A stretch of 64,000 nt of DNA from Cellulomonas sp. Leaf334 (GTDB lineage: Bacteria; Actinomycetota; Actinomycetes; Actinomycetales; Cellulomonadaceae): the NCBI RefSeq assembly GCF_001424195.1, contig NZ_LMOO01000005.1, positions 299,646 through 363,645 on the forward strand. The letters are read 5' to 3'. The notes under the pieces are model-generated. The model saw only the letters and a program-made list of their open reading frames with translations, did not search any database and had not been told where the DNA came from. Below are positions 35,696-44,464 of this stretch, one piece after another. The position numbers were made by a program, and so were the translations under genes. Every line of letters starts with the position of its first letter. Position 1 is the stretch's first letter.

Positions 35696-37975
35696 ATGAG
35701 TGATCAGGTGCGCGGGCGCGGCCCTCTGCTGGCGGGCAAGCTGGTCCGGCCGGCGGCGCCTGCCGTGCTGGTGGAGCGGCTGCGGTTGCTGGACCTGCTC
35801 GACGCCGCTGCCGACGTGCCTGTCACGGTGGTCGCGGCCGCTGCCGGGTGGGGCAAGTCCACGTTGCTGAGCTCGTGGGCCTCGACCACGACGACGTTGG
35901 CAAGCACCGCGTGGGTCAGCTTCGACCGCGCCGACGACGAACCCTCGCGCTTCTGGACGTACGTCGCGACCGCCCTGCGCACGGTGGTCCCGACGGCTTC
36001 CGCGGGTGCGTTGGCGGCGCTGGCCGTGCCGCAGGTGGATCCGCTGGACGCAGCCGTCCCGGAGCTGCTCAACGCCCTGGCCGGCCTGACCGATCGTCAT
36101 GCCCTGGTGCTGGACGACCTCCATGAGCTCGGTGCCCGGCAGATCCATGAGGGTCTCGAGCTGTTCCTGGACTACCTGCCGGTCGGCTTTCGTGTTCTCG
36201 TCGCCAGCCGCGGGGAGCCTCCGCTGCCCGTGGCGCGGCTGCGGGCGCGCGGTCGTCTGGTCGAGCTGGGACCCGACGACCTGCGGTTCACCCGCGGCGA
36301 GGCATCGACGCTGATCGCGGGAGTTACCCAGGCGGCGCCACCCACAGGGCTGGACGACATCGTGGCCGCGACCCAGGGGTGGGCCGTCGGGCTCGTGCTC
36401 GAGGCGCTGTCGTTGCGCGACCGGCGGGGCCGCGACGGGGCGGCAAGGCGCTCCGGGGTGCACCACGCGGTGGACTACCTCCTGAGCGAGGTGCTCGCGG
36501 GCCAGAGCGTGGACCGGCGAACGTTCCTCCTCCAGAGCGCGGCGCTGGCGAGGATGAGCGGGTCCCTGTGCGACTGGGTACTGGAGCGCGACGGCTCCGT
36601 CGAGCACCTGAGGGACCTGGACAGGGCCGGCCTGTTCACCACGGTCGTCGACGAGGACGAGGAGTGGTACCAGTACCACCCGCTCTTCCGCGCGGCACTG
36701 CTGCAGAAGCTGAGCGATCCCGAGCGCGTGGTGCAGCTCCAACGACGTGCCAGCGACTGGTACGCGGCGCAGGGGTTCGTCGAGGAGGCAGTCCGGGCAC
36801 TCCTCGAGTCGGGTGACCGGGCCGGTGCCGCCCGGCTGCTGTCCGCCAGTGCCGCGGAGTTCCTCCGCGTCGGCTCCGTCGGCACGTACCTCCAGCTCGG
36901 TGAGCAGCTCGGCGAGGAGATGGCTGCCCGATCGCCTGCGCTGGCGCTGTCCCTGGCCTGGGCGGCGGGTTCCACTGGTCGGCTCCACCGTGTGCCCCGG
37001 TACCTCGAGCTCGCTGACGCCGGTCCCGACGGGGAGTCGACCCCAGGGTTCGTCTCCCTGCGGGGTGCCGCGGCCGCGTTGCGGTCCGTGTACGGGGCGG
37101 ACGGTGATCCCGACGCTCCCGTGACCTACGCCCGTGAGGCGGTCGCGCTGGAGATCGACCGCACCCTGCCCGGTTGGGTCGTCGCCCGCGTGGCGCTCGG
37201 TGGTGCGCTGCTCGCTCGGGGCGACACGGTCGAGGCGCTCGGACCGCTGGAGGAGGCATGGGGATCGCCGGCCACCGCGCTGCTCCCCGCGGTGTCGCGG
37301 CTGGAGATCGCCGGCCTCCTGGCCTGGGCCCTGGCGCAGCCCGCAGGGGACTGGCCTGACACCGACCTGGATCCTCAGCAGCAGGCACGGCTGCGGAACC
37401 TGCTGACCACGACCAGCGCCGAGGCGCAGGCCACCGAGGGAGCGCTGGGGGACGCGGCTGCTCCGGGCGTCGGACTGCTCCACGCGGCCGGCGGCCAGCT
37501 GCACCTGGTCAGCGGGCGGCCCGGGCCGGCGCTCACGGAGCTCCGACGCGCGGGCGACCTGGTCGCGGTGCACGCCCACCCGGCTCTGGTCTCGCTCGTG
37601 CTGGCGACGCTCGCCGTGGTGGAGGTGGCGCACGGCGACAAGCGGACGGCACGCGGCGCGATCGAACGGGCGCGGGCCGCCCTGGCCGACGGGCCTGTCG
37701 TGCCGGTCGCGTCGGCCCGGCTGGAGGCCGCCGAGGCCCGCGCCGGGCGGAGCGCCGCCGACGGTGCACAGCGGGTGCTCGGGGAGCAGCTGACCGACCG
37801 GGAGCTGTCGGTGCTCCGCGCACTGCGCGGACCGCTCACCCAGCGGGAGATCGGGCGCGAGCTGCACCTGTCCGTCAACACCGTGAAGGGGTACACCAAG
37901 AGCCTCTACCGCAAGCTGGACGTCGTCTCCCGCTCGGAGGCGGTCGCGGTCGGGCGCGAGCTGAACCTCTGCTGA
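35696..37975 (+). CDS. LuxR-family, MalT-type large ATPase regulator
   Basis: A 759-residue STAND/LAL regulator. Walker A is AAAAGWGKSTLL (about 47-58), and HALVLDDLHEL is Walker B. A winged-helix and TPR-like middle (YHPLFRAALLQKL, WYAAQGFVEEAVRALLESGD) is as in MalT. The C-terminal LuxR helix-turn-helix is LTDRELSVLRALRGPLTQREIGRELHLSVNTVKGYTKSLYRKL. GGAGG precedes the ATG at 35696. Likely targets are the divergent Lnt-like gene and the alpha/beta hydrolase gene that follows. The ligand is unknown. Confidence 0.9.
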   Translation: MSDQVRGRGPLLAGKLVRPAAPAVLVERLRLLDLLDAAADVPVTVVAAAAGWGKSTLLSSWASTTTTLASTAWVSFDRADDEPSRFWTYVATALRTVVPTASAGALAALAVPQVDPLDAAVPELLNALAGLTDRHALVLDDLHELGARQIHEGLELFLDYLPVGFRVLVASRGEPPLPVARLRARGRLVELGPDDLRFTRGEASTLIAGVTQAAPPTGLDDIVAATQGWAVGLVLEALSLRDRRGRDGAARRSGVHHAVDYLLSEVLAGQSVDRRTFLLQSAALARMSGSLCDWVLERDGSVEHLRDLDRAGLFTTVVDEDEEWYQYHPLFRAALLQKLSDPERVVQLQRRASDWYAAQGFVEEAVRALLESGDRAGAARLLSASAAEFLRVGSVGTYLQLGEQLGEEMAARSPALALSLAWAAGSTGRLHRVPRYLELADAGPDGESTPGFVSLRGAAAALRSVYGADGDPDAPVTYAREAVALEIDRTLPGWVVARVALGGALLARGDTVEALGPLEEAWGSPATALLPAVSRLEIAGLLAWALAQPAGDWPDTDLDPQQQARLRNLLTTTSAEAQATEGALGDAAAPGVGLLHAAGGQLHLVSGRPGPALTELRRAGDLVAVHAHPALVSLVLATLAVVEVAHGDKRTARGAIERARAALADGPVVPVASARLEAAEARAGRSAADGAQRVLGEQLTDRELSVLRALRGPLTQREIGRELHLSVNTVKGYTKSLYRKLDVVSRSEAVAVGRELNLC

Positions 37976-37980
37976 TCCTC

Positions 37981-38014
37981 GGACCACCCGGGGTGGGCGA
38001 CGGGTGGGTGGTCC
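37981..38014 (+). terminator. Hairpin after the MalT-type regulator gene
   Basis: GGACCACCC at 37981-37989 pairs with GGGTGGTCC at 38006-38014, 5 bp after the stop. No T-tract follows. Confidence 0.5.
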
Positions 38015-38080
38015 GGCGACACCCGGAGGTCGACGACGCTGCACGCGTCCGCACACCACCGCGCCAGCCAGGGAGCTCCC

Positions 38081-39046
38081 ATGGATCGACACCTGCCCGC
38101 ACCGTCCCCGTCGCCGTCAGCCGACTTCGGGGGAGCCGCTCGTCACGTCGATCTCGACGGTCCCGTGCAGTATCGCGACTTCGGCGGTCCGCCCGGCGCG
38201 CCGGTGCTGCTGTGCCTGCACGGCCTGGGCGGGTCGGCGCTGAACTGGGCGGTGCTCGCGCCCCGGCTCGTCGCGACCCATCGTGTGCTGGCCCTGGACC
38301 TCCTCGGGCACGGCGGCACCGGGCCCGGTCCCGGCGGCGGGGCTGACCGGGCCGTGGCGGCACAGCTCGACGTGGTCGGGCGGTTCGTCGACGAGGTCGT
38401 GCGCGCACCGGTGACGCTCGTCGGACACTCCATCGGAGCGATCCTGGCGATCCTGCACGCCGGGGCGACGCCCCGGCAGGTCGACCGGCTGGCGCTGCTC
38501 AGCCCTCCGGTGCCTCGCCGGACGCGGTGGGCGCTGGACCTGCGCCTGGCGTCGAAGCTCGCACTCCTGCGTGCACCGGGCACCGCGGCGGGGGTCCGGC
38601 ACCTCACGGCCCGGCGGGCTCCCACCGAGCTGGTCCGGGAGCAGCTGACCCGGGCGACGCCGCACGTCCAGCGGATCCCGGCACACGCCGTCGACGCCTC
38701 GGTCGCGGAGGCGGTGAGCCGGGCGGCGCGACCCGACGCCGGGCGAGCGGCCGCCACACAGTGGGACCAGACGCTCGGGGTCGTCTCCCTGCTGATGCAC
38801 GTCGGGCGGTGGCGCGCGACGATCGCAACCGTGCCGCCGCGTGCCCTGTGGCTGCACGGGACCGATGATCCGCTCGCGGGCGCCGCGCCCGCCCGGGCGC
38901 TGGCCGCATCTCGACCCGACTGGGACTTCGTGGCGCTCCCCGGCGTGGGGCACCTTCCGCACCTCGAGGAGCCCGGTCCGGTCGCCGTGCGGATGCTCGC
39001 GTGGCTGACCACCGACTGCTCGTCGCCCGCCGATCCCCGGGGCTGA
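38081..39046 (+). CDS. Alpha/beta-fold hydrolase
   Basis: A 321-residue soluble hydrolase. CLHGLGGSALNW is the oxyanion-hole segment, the nucleophile is Ser117 in LVGHSIGA, the acid is probably in LHGTDDPLAG, and the histidine in VGHLPHLEEP. The N-terminus is Pro/Ser-rich with no signal peptide. Such enzymes cleave esters, epoxides or lactones; no substrate can be given. GGGAGCTCCC precedes the ATG. It follows the MalT-type regulator gene in the same direction. Confidence 0.85.
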   Translation: MDRHLPAPSPSPSADFGGAARHVDLDGPVQYRDFGGPPGAPVLLCLHGLGGSALNWAVLAPRLVATHRVLALDLLGHGGTGPGPGGGADRAVAAQLDVVGRFVDEVVRAPVTLVGHSIGAILAILHAGATPRQVDRLALLSPPVPRRTRWALDLRLASKLALLRAPGTAAGVRHLTARRAPTELVREQLTRATPHVQRIPAHAVDASVAEAVSRAARPDAGRAAATQWDQTLGVVSLLMHVGRWRATIATVPPRALWLHGTDDPLAGAAPARALAASRPDWDFVALPGVGHLPHLEEPGPVAVRMLAWLTTDCSSPADPRG

Positions 39047-39066
39047 CCTGCACCCCTGCATCCCGC

Positions 39067-39080
39067 TACGGTGACGCCCA
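39067..39080 (+). promoter_or_regulatory. Leaderless -10 box of the LiaF-like gene
   Basis: TACGGT at 39067-39072 lies 7 nt upstream of the ATG at 39080. There is no ribosome-binding site. Confidence 0.5.
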
Positions 39081-39742
39081 TGGACCGTCGCCCTCCCGTG
39101 CAGGTGTTCCTCGGTGTGCTGATCGTGACGGTCGGGGTGATCGCGCTGCTGATCCAGCTGGACCTCGTCGACCTGAACCTCGGGCAGCTGGCCGCCGACT
39201 GGTGGCCGCTGATCGTCATCGGCGTCGGCGTGGTCGCCCTGGTCACGGTGCCGCGAGCGTGGATGGGTCCGTCGGTGATCATCGCGGTCGGGGTGTTCTT
39301 CCTGCTGCGGACGCTCGACATCATCGACATCAACATCTGGGAGCTCTGGCCCGTCGCCGTGATCCTGGTGGGGCTGTCGCTGCTCACCAGCTTCGGCCGG
39401 CGGAACTCGGACGAGGACACCATCAACTCCACCGTCATCTGGTGGGGGTCGGAGCGCAAGACGCGGTCGCGGCAGTTCAAGGGCGGCAGCCTGACGGCGA
39501 TCATGGGCGGCATCGAGGTCGACCTGCGCGAGGCGGACATCGTCGACAAGGCGGAGATCGCGATCTTCGCCCTGTGGGGCGGGGTCGAGGTCAAGGTCCC
39601 CCCGACGTGGCGCGTGCGGGTCAGCGGGCTGCCGCTGCTGGGCGGCTGGGAGGACAAGACGACCCTCCCGATCCAGGACGGCGCACCGGAGCTGATCGTG
39701 CACGTCACCGCCATCATGGGCGGGGCCGAGATCAAGAGCTGA
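39080..39742 (+). CDS. LiaF-like membrane protein (DUF5668 plus LiaF C-terminal domain)
   Basis: A 220-residue protein. Four N-terminal helices in two hairpins (VQVFLGVLIVTVGVIALLIQ, WWPLIVIGVGVVAL, MGPSVIIAVGVFFLLRTLDI, ELWPVAVILVGLSLL) match DUF5668. The cytoplasmic C-terminus (TAIMGGIEVDLREADIVDKAEIAIFALWGGVEVKVPPTWRV) is the beta-helical LiaF/YvqF domain, which tunes cell-envelope stress signalling in Firmicutes. No LiaRS pair is adjacent. The next gene begins 4 nt after its stop, so they are probably co-transcribed. Confidence 0.85.
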   Translation: MDRRPPVQVFLGVLIVTVGVIALLIQLDLVDLNLGQLAADWWPLIVIGVGVVALVTVPRAWMGPSVIIAVGVFFLLRTLDIIDINIWELWPVAVILVGLSLLTSFGRRNSDEDTINSTVIWWGSERKTRSRQFKGGSLTAIMGGIEVDLREADIVDKAEIAIFALWGGVEVKVPPTWRVRVSGLPLLGGWEDKTTLPIQDGAPELIVHVTAIMGGAEIKS

Positions 39743-39746
39743 CGCC

Positions 39747-40046
39747 GTGCCCTCCTACCGGGTCACCGCCGCGATCGGCCTCCTGCAGCCCGGGGTCGCC
39801 GCGCCCGACGTCCTGCCGGACGCGGTCGCCGTCGCGGAGGCGATGACGACCGTCGAGGCGCACGACGTCGCCGTGGTGCGCGGTCAGGCGCGTATCACCG
39901 TGCGGTTCCAGGCCGACGACGACCAGACCGCGCGACGCGTCGGCTGGGCGGTGCTGGCGCGGCTCGACGAGCTCGCGGACATCAGCGGGCGCAGCGTGAC
40001 CCGCCGGTTCGGCTCGCGGTGGTACCCGGTCCGCGCGCAGACCTGA
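39747..40046 (+). CDS. Conserved hypothetical small protein
   Basis: A 99-residue soluble protein with a ferredoxin-like strand-helix pattern: SYRVTAAIGLLQPGVAAPDVLPDA, then VEAHDVAVVRGQARITVRFQADDDQTARRVGWAVLARLDELADISG, ending RRFGSRWYPVR. I do not recognise a named family. It starts with GTG 4 nt after the LiaF-like stop, which suggests translational coupling, and is convergent with a lipoprotein gene. Confidence 0.7.
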   Translation: MPSYRVTAAIGLLQPGVAAPDVLPDAVAVAEAMTTVEAHDVAVVRGQARITVRFQADDDQTARRVGWAVLARLDELADISGRSVTRRFGSRWYPVRAQT

Positions 40047-40050
40047 GCCG

Positions 40051-40752
40051 TCACCCGCGGTCGATCGTGAGGCTGCCCAGCCCGCCTGCGACGGTGATCT
40101 CGTAGTGGTCGTCGGCCTCGTCGAAGCCGTCGGTCGTCAGGACCGTGCCGGCGCCGATCCCCTGGGTGGACTCGCCGTCGACCTGCGCGCTGCCCGCGCC
40201 GGACGTGACGGTCACCCGCGCGCCGACGCCGTCCGGCAGGTGGATCACCAGGTGGTCCGCGCCGGCGCGCTGCTCGATCGGCACGGTCCCGCTCGGCTGG
40301 GGCAGCGTGAGCTCGATGCTGCGCGCGCCGCCGTCGAGCACGACTCCCGACACGCTCGTGGCGCTCAGGTCGGCGTCCACCGTGTCGGCGCCAGCGCCCA
40401 GGTCGACGGTCCACGCGACGTCGTCGGCCAGGCGGACGACCACGGCGCCGCCGTCCAGGGCGAGCACCTGCGTGTCACCGGACTGCTCCGCCGCCGGGCG
40501 TGAGTCGGGGCCGGTGGCGCGGACCTCCAGCAGGTCGCCCGCGGCGGCGTCGGTGCCGAGCGTGATCGACGACGCGTCGCCCGTCAGCGAGAGCGCCGCG
40601 TCGTCCACCGTCCCGCGATCGACCGTGACCGGCTCCTCGCGGTCGACGTCCTGCCGCTCGACGCCGTCGTCGGGGCGCGGGTTCGGGTCGAAGCACCCTC
40701 CGACGAGCGACAGGACCGCGGTGAGCAGGGCGGCGAGGACGAGTCTGCGCAT
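40051..40752 (-). CDS. Secreted lipoprotein with DUF4097-like beta-helix
   Basis: A 233-residue lipoprotein: signal peptide MRRLVLAALLTAVLSLVGG and lipidated Cys20. The mature part is almost all short beta strands (SLTGDASSITLGTD, VLALDGGAVVVRLADDVAWTVDLGAGADTVDADLSA, GAGSAQVDGES), typical of the DUF4097/adhesin-like beta-solenoid. The role is unknown. It ends 4 bp from the converging small gene. Confidence 0.75.
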   Translation of the reverse strand: MRRLVLAALLTAVLSLVGGCFDPNPRPDDGVERQDVDREEPVTVDRGTVDDAALSLTGDASSITLGTDAAAGDLLEVRATGPDSRPAAEQSGDTQVLALDGGAVVVRLADDVAWTVDLGAGADTVDADLSATSVSGVVLDGGARSIELTLPQPSGTVPIEQRAGADHLVIHLPDGVGARVTVTSGAGSAQVDGESTQGIGAGTVLTTDGFDEADDHYEITVAGGLGSLTIDRG

Positions 40753-40799
40753 CCCGGGACGCTAGTGGCGGCCGGTCGTCGGCGCTCGTCGAGAGTCGG

Positions 40800-41228
40800 C
40801 TACCCCAGCTCGGCGGCGGCCTTCGCGATCCGACGCTCGCGCGTCTCCGACGTCTTCGCTGCCTCGATCGGCTCGACGATCGCCCGCTGCCGGCTGAACG
40901 ACAGGGCGTCGAACGCGGCGCGGGCGGGACCGGCCAGCGCCGCCGCGAGGTCGTCGGGGACCTCGACCGTGCGCGGGGCGTCGTCGTGCTCGATGTCGAC
41001 GTCGACCTCCTGGCCGGCCTCGACCCCGGCGGCCGCACGGTTCTCCGCACTCAGCGGCAGCATCGTCTCGCCCCGGTACGGCGTGACCGTGCTCCGGTAG
41101 GAGTGGCCGTTGATCGTCACGACGACGGGGAACCGTGCCCCGCGGTCCATGGCCGCGACCGTCTCCGGCGGGACAGGGATGCCTGTCGCGGACTTGCCGC
41201 TGAGCTGGATCGTGCTCCGGAATCGCAT
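40800..41228 (-). CDS. DUF1905/YdeI-type protein
   Basis: A 142-residue soluble protein. Residues 1-85 match DUF1905 (FRSTIQLSGKSATGIPVPPETV, FPVVVTINGHSYRSTVTPYRGETMLPLSAENRAAAGVEAGQEVDVDIE). Residues 90-142 (LAAALAGPARAAFDALSFSRQRAIVEPIEAAKTSETRERRIAKA) match the YdeI/OmpD-associated C-terminal domain. The two often occur together. Function unknown. Confidence 0.85.
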   Translation of the reverse strand: MRFRSTIQLSGKSATGIPVPPETVAAMDRGARFPVVVTINGHSYRSTVTPYRGETMLPLSAENRAAAGVEAGQEVDVDIEHDDAPRTVEVPDDLAAALAGPARAAFDALSFSRQRAIVEPIEAAKTSETRERRIAKAAAELG

Positions 41229-41241
41229 GCTCGCACCCTAG

Positions 41242-41958
41242 TCACGCGTCGCCGCGCACGAGCCGGCCCGCTGCGGACGCGGCACCGAGCCACGTGTGCG
41301 GGTTGCGGTCCCAGCACCAGCCGAGCTTCGCGCGCCGCTCGCTGATCCACACCGCCGGCACCCGCTGGTTGGTGCCCGTGCGCGAGGCCAGCAGGGAGAA
41401 GCACTTGTTCGGGCGGAGCATGTCGGGACGCACGACGACGAGCGCGACCCCCTCGTCGATGGTCAGCGGGGTGCGCCCGCGGCCGGTGATCGTCACCAGC
41501 GCCTCCTCGGGCCGCACGTTGCAGAGCTCCGACCCGGTGTCGACGCCCCACAGCAGGTACGGCTCCGTAGGTACCTCGACGTCCGGGAGAGGGCGGTAGG
41601 TCGGGGCCTCGTCGCGGTCGATGACACTGACCCCGAGCTTGGTGCCCCGCCGCATCGCCGGGGCGACGTCGTTGACGTCCAGCCCGGGCAGGATGAGCAC
41701 GAACGGCACGTCGTCGCCCTCGACGGCGGGCGGCGTCGACGGCGTCGTCGCGACCTCCGCCAAGGGCGCGAGCCGGGCGCGGAACGCGTCGGTGTCCTCG
41801 CCCAGGAGCGTCGCGACGCCGAGCTCGACGTACGCGGTGATCTGGCGGTCGAGCTCGGCGCGGACGTCGGCCGACGGGTCGAACGCCGTCGCTGCCGCGG
41901 ACGGCGGGGCGGTGACGGTGGGCAGGTGCGGGTCGACGACGGTGACGGGGACGCCCAT
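41242..41958 (-). CDS. DUF5701-like hypothetical protein
   Basis: A 238-residue soluble protein. Helical N-terminus (DVRAELDRQITAYVELGVATLLGEDTDAFRARLAPLAEV), then FVLILPGLDVNDVAPAMRRGTKLGVSVIDRDEAPTYRPLPDVEVPTEPYLLWGVDTG and ALVTITGRGRTPLTIDEGVAL. RPNKCFSLLASRTGTNQRVPAVWISERRAKLGWCWDRNPHTWLGAAS closes the domain. This pattern is common in actinobacterial proteins labelled DUF5701. Function unknown. Same direction as the DUF3806 gene 20 bp upstream. Confidence 0.7.
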   Translation of the reverse strand: MGVPVTVVDPHLPTVTAPPSAAATAFDPSADVRAELDRQITAYVELGVATLLGEDTDAFRARLAPLAEVATTPSTPPAVEGDDVPFVLILPGLDVNDVAPAMRRGTKLGVSVIDRDEAPTYRPLPDVEVPTEPYLLWGVDTGSELCNVRPEEALVTITGRGRTPLTIDEGVALVVVRPDMLRPNKCFSLLASRTGTNQRVPAVWISERRAKLGWCWDRNPHTWLGAASAAGRLVRGDA

Positions 41959-41978
41959 GGGGCCACCGTCCCACGCGG

Positions 41979-43262
41979 TCAGAGCAGCGGCACGTCCTGG
42001 CCGAGGACCAGCGGGTCGCCGACGGGCCGAGCGGGTCGCGTCCGGCCCTCGTCGTACGACACGGCGCTGTAGCGGTGCGCGACCACCAGGCTCGGCGCTC
42101 CCGCATCCGACGCCTCGACGAACACCGCGGGCGCCTCGTCGGCCGGCAGCTCCCCGAACCAGGCGACCGCCGCACGCGCCGCGCCCGTGCTCCGGACCCA
42201 TGCGCGGGCCTCCTGCTGCGCCCGGGCGGGGTCGCCCTCGAACCAGCGAGGCTCGTGGCTCTGCGTGGGGCTGCCGTCCACGACGGCGAACGGTGCGGCG
42301 GGCCCTCCCGAGGCGATCGCCATGCCGAGTGCCTGGTCGAGCACGCCGAGGGCGATGTCCTGCGCGGCTCGCGACGGCGGGTGGGGGAGGTCGGCCGGGA
42401 CCCGGTACACCGCGGGGGCCGGTGGCGCCGGAGGGGGTGCGGCGGCCACCGGGTTCCTCGAGAACGCGGACGCGAGCGACGTGTGGGCCGGGCGGGACGG
42501 ACCCGAGCTCACGGGGCCGGGCGCGGGCGCGACGACGTGCGGGGTCGGGAACGCGCCCCCCGCCGTCGCGAAGTACCCCGCGGGTCCCGCGCTCGCGGCC
42601 GCGCGGGCCGGCAGCTGTGCAGGCTCGGGCGCGGTGGGGACCGACGCGGGTGCGACCCGCCGCGAGGGCAGCGGGGTCTCCGCGCGGGACGGCAGCGCTG
42701 CGGTCGCGGGCGTGGTGGCCGCACGGGCGGGGAGCGGCGCGACGTCCGCCCGGGGCTCCGGTGCCGTGCGCGTCGGCACGCGGGGGGTCGGCACGTCGTG
42801 TGTGGCCGGTGCGGACAGGTGGGCGGCTGCCGCGACGACGTACTCCGCGACCCACGCGGGGGTGCACCCGGTGCGCCAGCGCGTCGCCACATCGGCCAGC
42901 GGCAGCGCGGCGTCCTCGCCCGAGAGCGACACGACCGCGGGTGTGGGTGCGGCGCCGGCGGTGCGCAGGGCCCACCGAGAGCCGGGGACGAGCGCCACGA
43001 CGAGGTCGCCGACCCCGACGCCGAGCGCCATGACCATGGCCTGCGGGACCGGCGCGCCGGGTTCGGCCGCCCAGCGTGTCCGCGTGGCGTGCAGCAACGC
43101 GCCGACGGCGTGGACGTCCGTGAGGTCGGCGCCGCTGGCGCGCAGGTGCGCACGGGCACGGTCGAGGTGACCGAGCTCGTCGGCGGTCAGGGGCCGGACC
43201 CCGGGCGGTGTGCTGTGGGCACCGGACGCGGGATCGGACAGCGTCGGGTGCAGATCAGTCAT
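41979..43262 (-). CDS. DUF3806-type protein with long Pro/Ala linker
   Basis: A 427-residue protein. Residues about 25-150 resemble DUF3806 (PLTADELGHLDRARAHLRASGADLTDVHAVGALLHATRTRW, VPQAMVMALGVGVGDLVVALVPGSRWAL, CTPAWVAEYVVAA). A ~150-residue Pro/Ala/Thr-rich linker follows. The C-terminal domain (AAQDIALGVLDQALGMAI, VDGSPTQSHEPRWFEGDPARAQQEARAW) is unknown. The start at 43262 is chosen over the open frame to 43997 because MTDLHPTLSDP begins normal protein sequence. It is a paralogue of the protein at 60005. Confidence 0.75.
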   Translation of the reverse strand: MTDLHPTLSDPASGAHSTPPGVRPLTADELGHLDRARAHLRASGADLTDVHAVGALLHATRTRWAAEPGAPVPQAMVMALGVGVGDLVVALVPGSRWALRTAGAAPTPAVVSLSGEDAALPLADVATRWRTGCTPAWVAEYVVAAAAHLSAPATHDVPTPRVPTRTAPEPRADVAPLPARAATTPATAALPSRAETPLPSRRVAPASVPTAPEPAQLPARAAASAGPAGYFATAGGAFPTPHVVAPAPGPVSSGPSRPAHTSLASAFSRNPVAAAPPPAPPAPAVYRVPADLPHPPSRAAQDIALGVLDQALGMAIASGGPAAPFAVVDGSPTQSHEPRWFEGDPARAQQEARAWVRSTGAARAAVAWFGELPADEAPAVFVEASDAGAPSLVVAHRYSAVSYDEGRTRPARPVGDPLVLGQDVPLL

Positions 43263-43371
43263 GTGGGCGGATCGGCGCGCCACCGGTTCCTCTTGAGCGC
43301 GCCGACGACGGTTCCACCGGATGGCGGGTGGCTGACGGCGAGCGGCGGGCCGCGCGGGGTGGCGGTTACCC

Positions 43372-44460
43372 TTGCTGGCGGATCGAGACCGCCGCACGCA
43401 CTGGAGAACACCCATCCGTCGACCCTCGCGCAGCATCGTCGCCGTCACCGCCGCCGTCCTCGTGGTCGGTGGCGCGGGTGGTGCGTGGGCGTGGACGGAG
43501 CGCGAGGACCGGGTGGCTGCTGAGCAGGCCGCGACGCAGGAACGCGCAGCCGACGCCCTCGACGCGCAGGTGCGCGACGTCGACGCCATCCAGGCGCAGG
43601 CCGCCGACGCCGCCGCGGCGCACGTCGCCACCGTCCGTTCCGACGCCCGTGCGGTGCTCGCCGCCGCTGCCGAGGACGCGCGGGCGACGCTCGCGACGAC
43701 CGAGGGCAAGGTCGCCGACGACGCGGTCCGGCAGACGCTGGCCACCCTCGTGGCCGAGGCCGACGCGAGGGTCGCCGCCACGGACCCGGCCGCTGCGACC
43801 GGGACGACCGGTCCGCACAGCGCCACGGCACTGCGCGCGGGGGCCGCCGCCCTCGCCGCCGCCGACGCCGCGGCGACTGCCGCGCACGAGACCTGGCTGC
43901 AGGCCGAGGCGGCTGCCGCTGCCGCTGCGGTGCGACCCGCCGCGAAACCCACGGCCCGACCAGCGACCGGCGCCGCGGCCCCGTCGTGCGGCACCACCTA
44001 CACGGGCCCGCCGTTCTACACCTCGCCCGCCACGGCCGGCGGCGACGGCTCGAACGGCAAGCTGCCCCCCGAGTCGCTCAGCGCGATCTCGTGGGACGTC
44101 GACCCCCGCGGGACGCCGTACTACCTGACCACCGCGGCGGCCGGGGCGCTGGAGCGCCTGAACGCCGCGTTCCGTGCGCAGTTCGGGCACAACCTCGACC
44201 TGGACCTCACGTATCGCGACTACGACACCCAGGTGGCGATGCGGGCGGCGCTCGGGTCGGTCGCGGCCAAGCCGGGCACGTCGTCGCACGGCACCGGCCT
44301 GGCCCTGGACGTGCCCGAGCTCCCGTGCGAGTACGGCTGGGACACCCCGCAGCGCGACTGGCTGGTGGCGAACGGTCCCGCGTACGGGTGGGTGTCGCCG
44401 TCGTGGGCGGGCCGGAACGGCTCGAACCCGGAGTACTGGCACTTCGAGTACCGGGGCTGA
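43372..44460 (+). CDS. VanY-type M15 D,D-carboxypeptidase, signal-anchored
   Basis: Up to 362 residues. A signal anchor (SIVAVTAAVLVVGGAGGAWAW) is followed by an Ala-rich coiled-coil stalk to about residue 200 and an M15 zinc peptidase domain. Zinc ligands and catalytic residues are in SSHGTGLALDVPE and EYWHFEYRG. It should trim terminal D-Ala from peptidoglycan stems. The start is doubtful: TTG 43372 is the only conventional codon before the anchor, but it overlaps a likely -10 box (TACCCT 43367-43372). A GGAG at 43403-43406 sits 7 nt before an in-frame ATC at 43414. Confidence 0.85.
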   Translation: MLADRDRRTHWRTPIRRPSRSIVAVTAAVLVVGGAGGAWAWTEREDRVAAEQAATQERAADALDAQVRDVDAIQAQAADAAAAHVATVRSDARAVLAAAAEDARATLATTEGKVADDAVRQTLATLVAEADARVAATDPAAATGTTGPHSATALRAGAAALAAADAAATAAHETWLQAEAAAAAAAVRPAAKPTARPATGAAAPSCGTTYTGPPFYTSPATAGGDGSNGKLPPESLSAISWDVDPRGTPYYLTTAAAGALERLNAAFRAQFGHNLDLDLTYRDYDTQVAMRAALGSVAAKPGTSSHGTGLALDVPELPCEYGWDTPQRDWLVANGPAYGWVSPSWAGRNGSNPEYWHFEYRG

Positions 44461-44464
44461 CGGC

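Noticed and set aside
41979..43997. Extended start of the DUF3806 gene back to 43997
   Set aside because: The extra 245 residues are Ala/Val/Ser/Arg shadow sequence antisense to the VanY-like gene. MTDLHPTLSDP at 43262 is the natural start.
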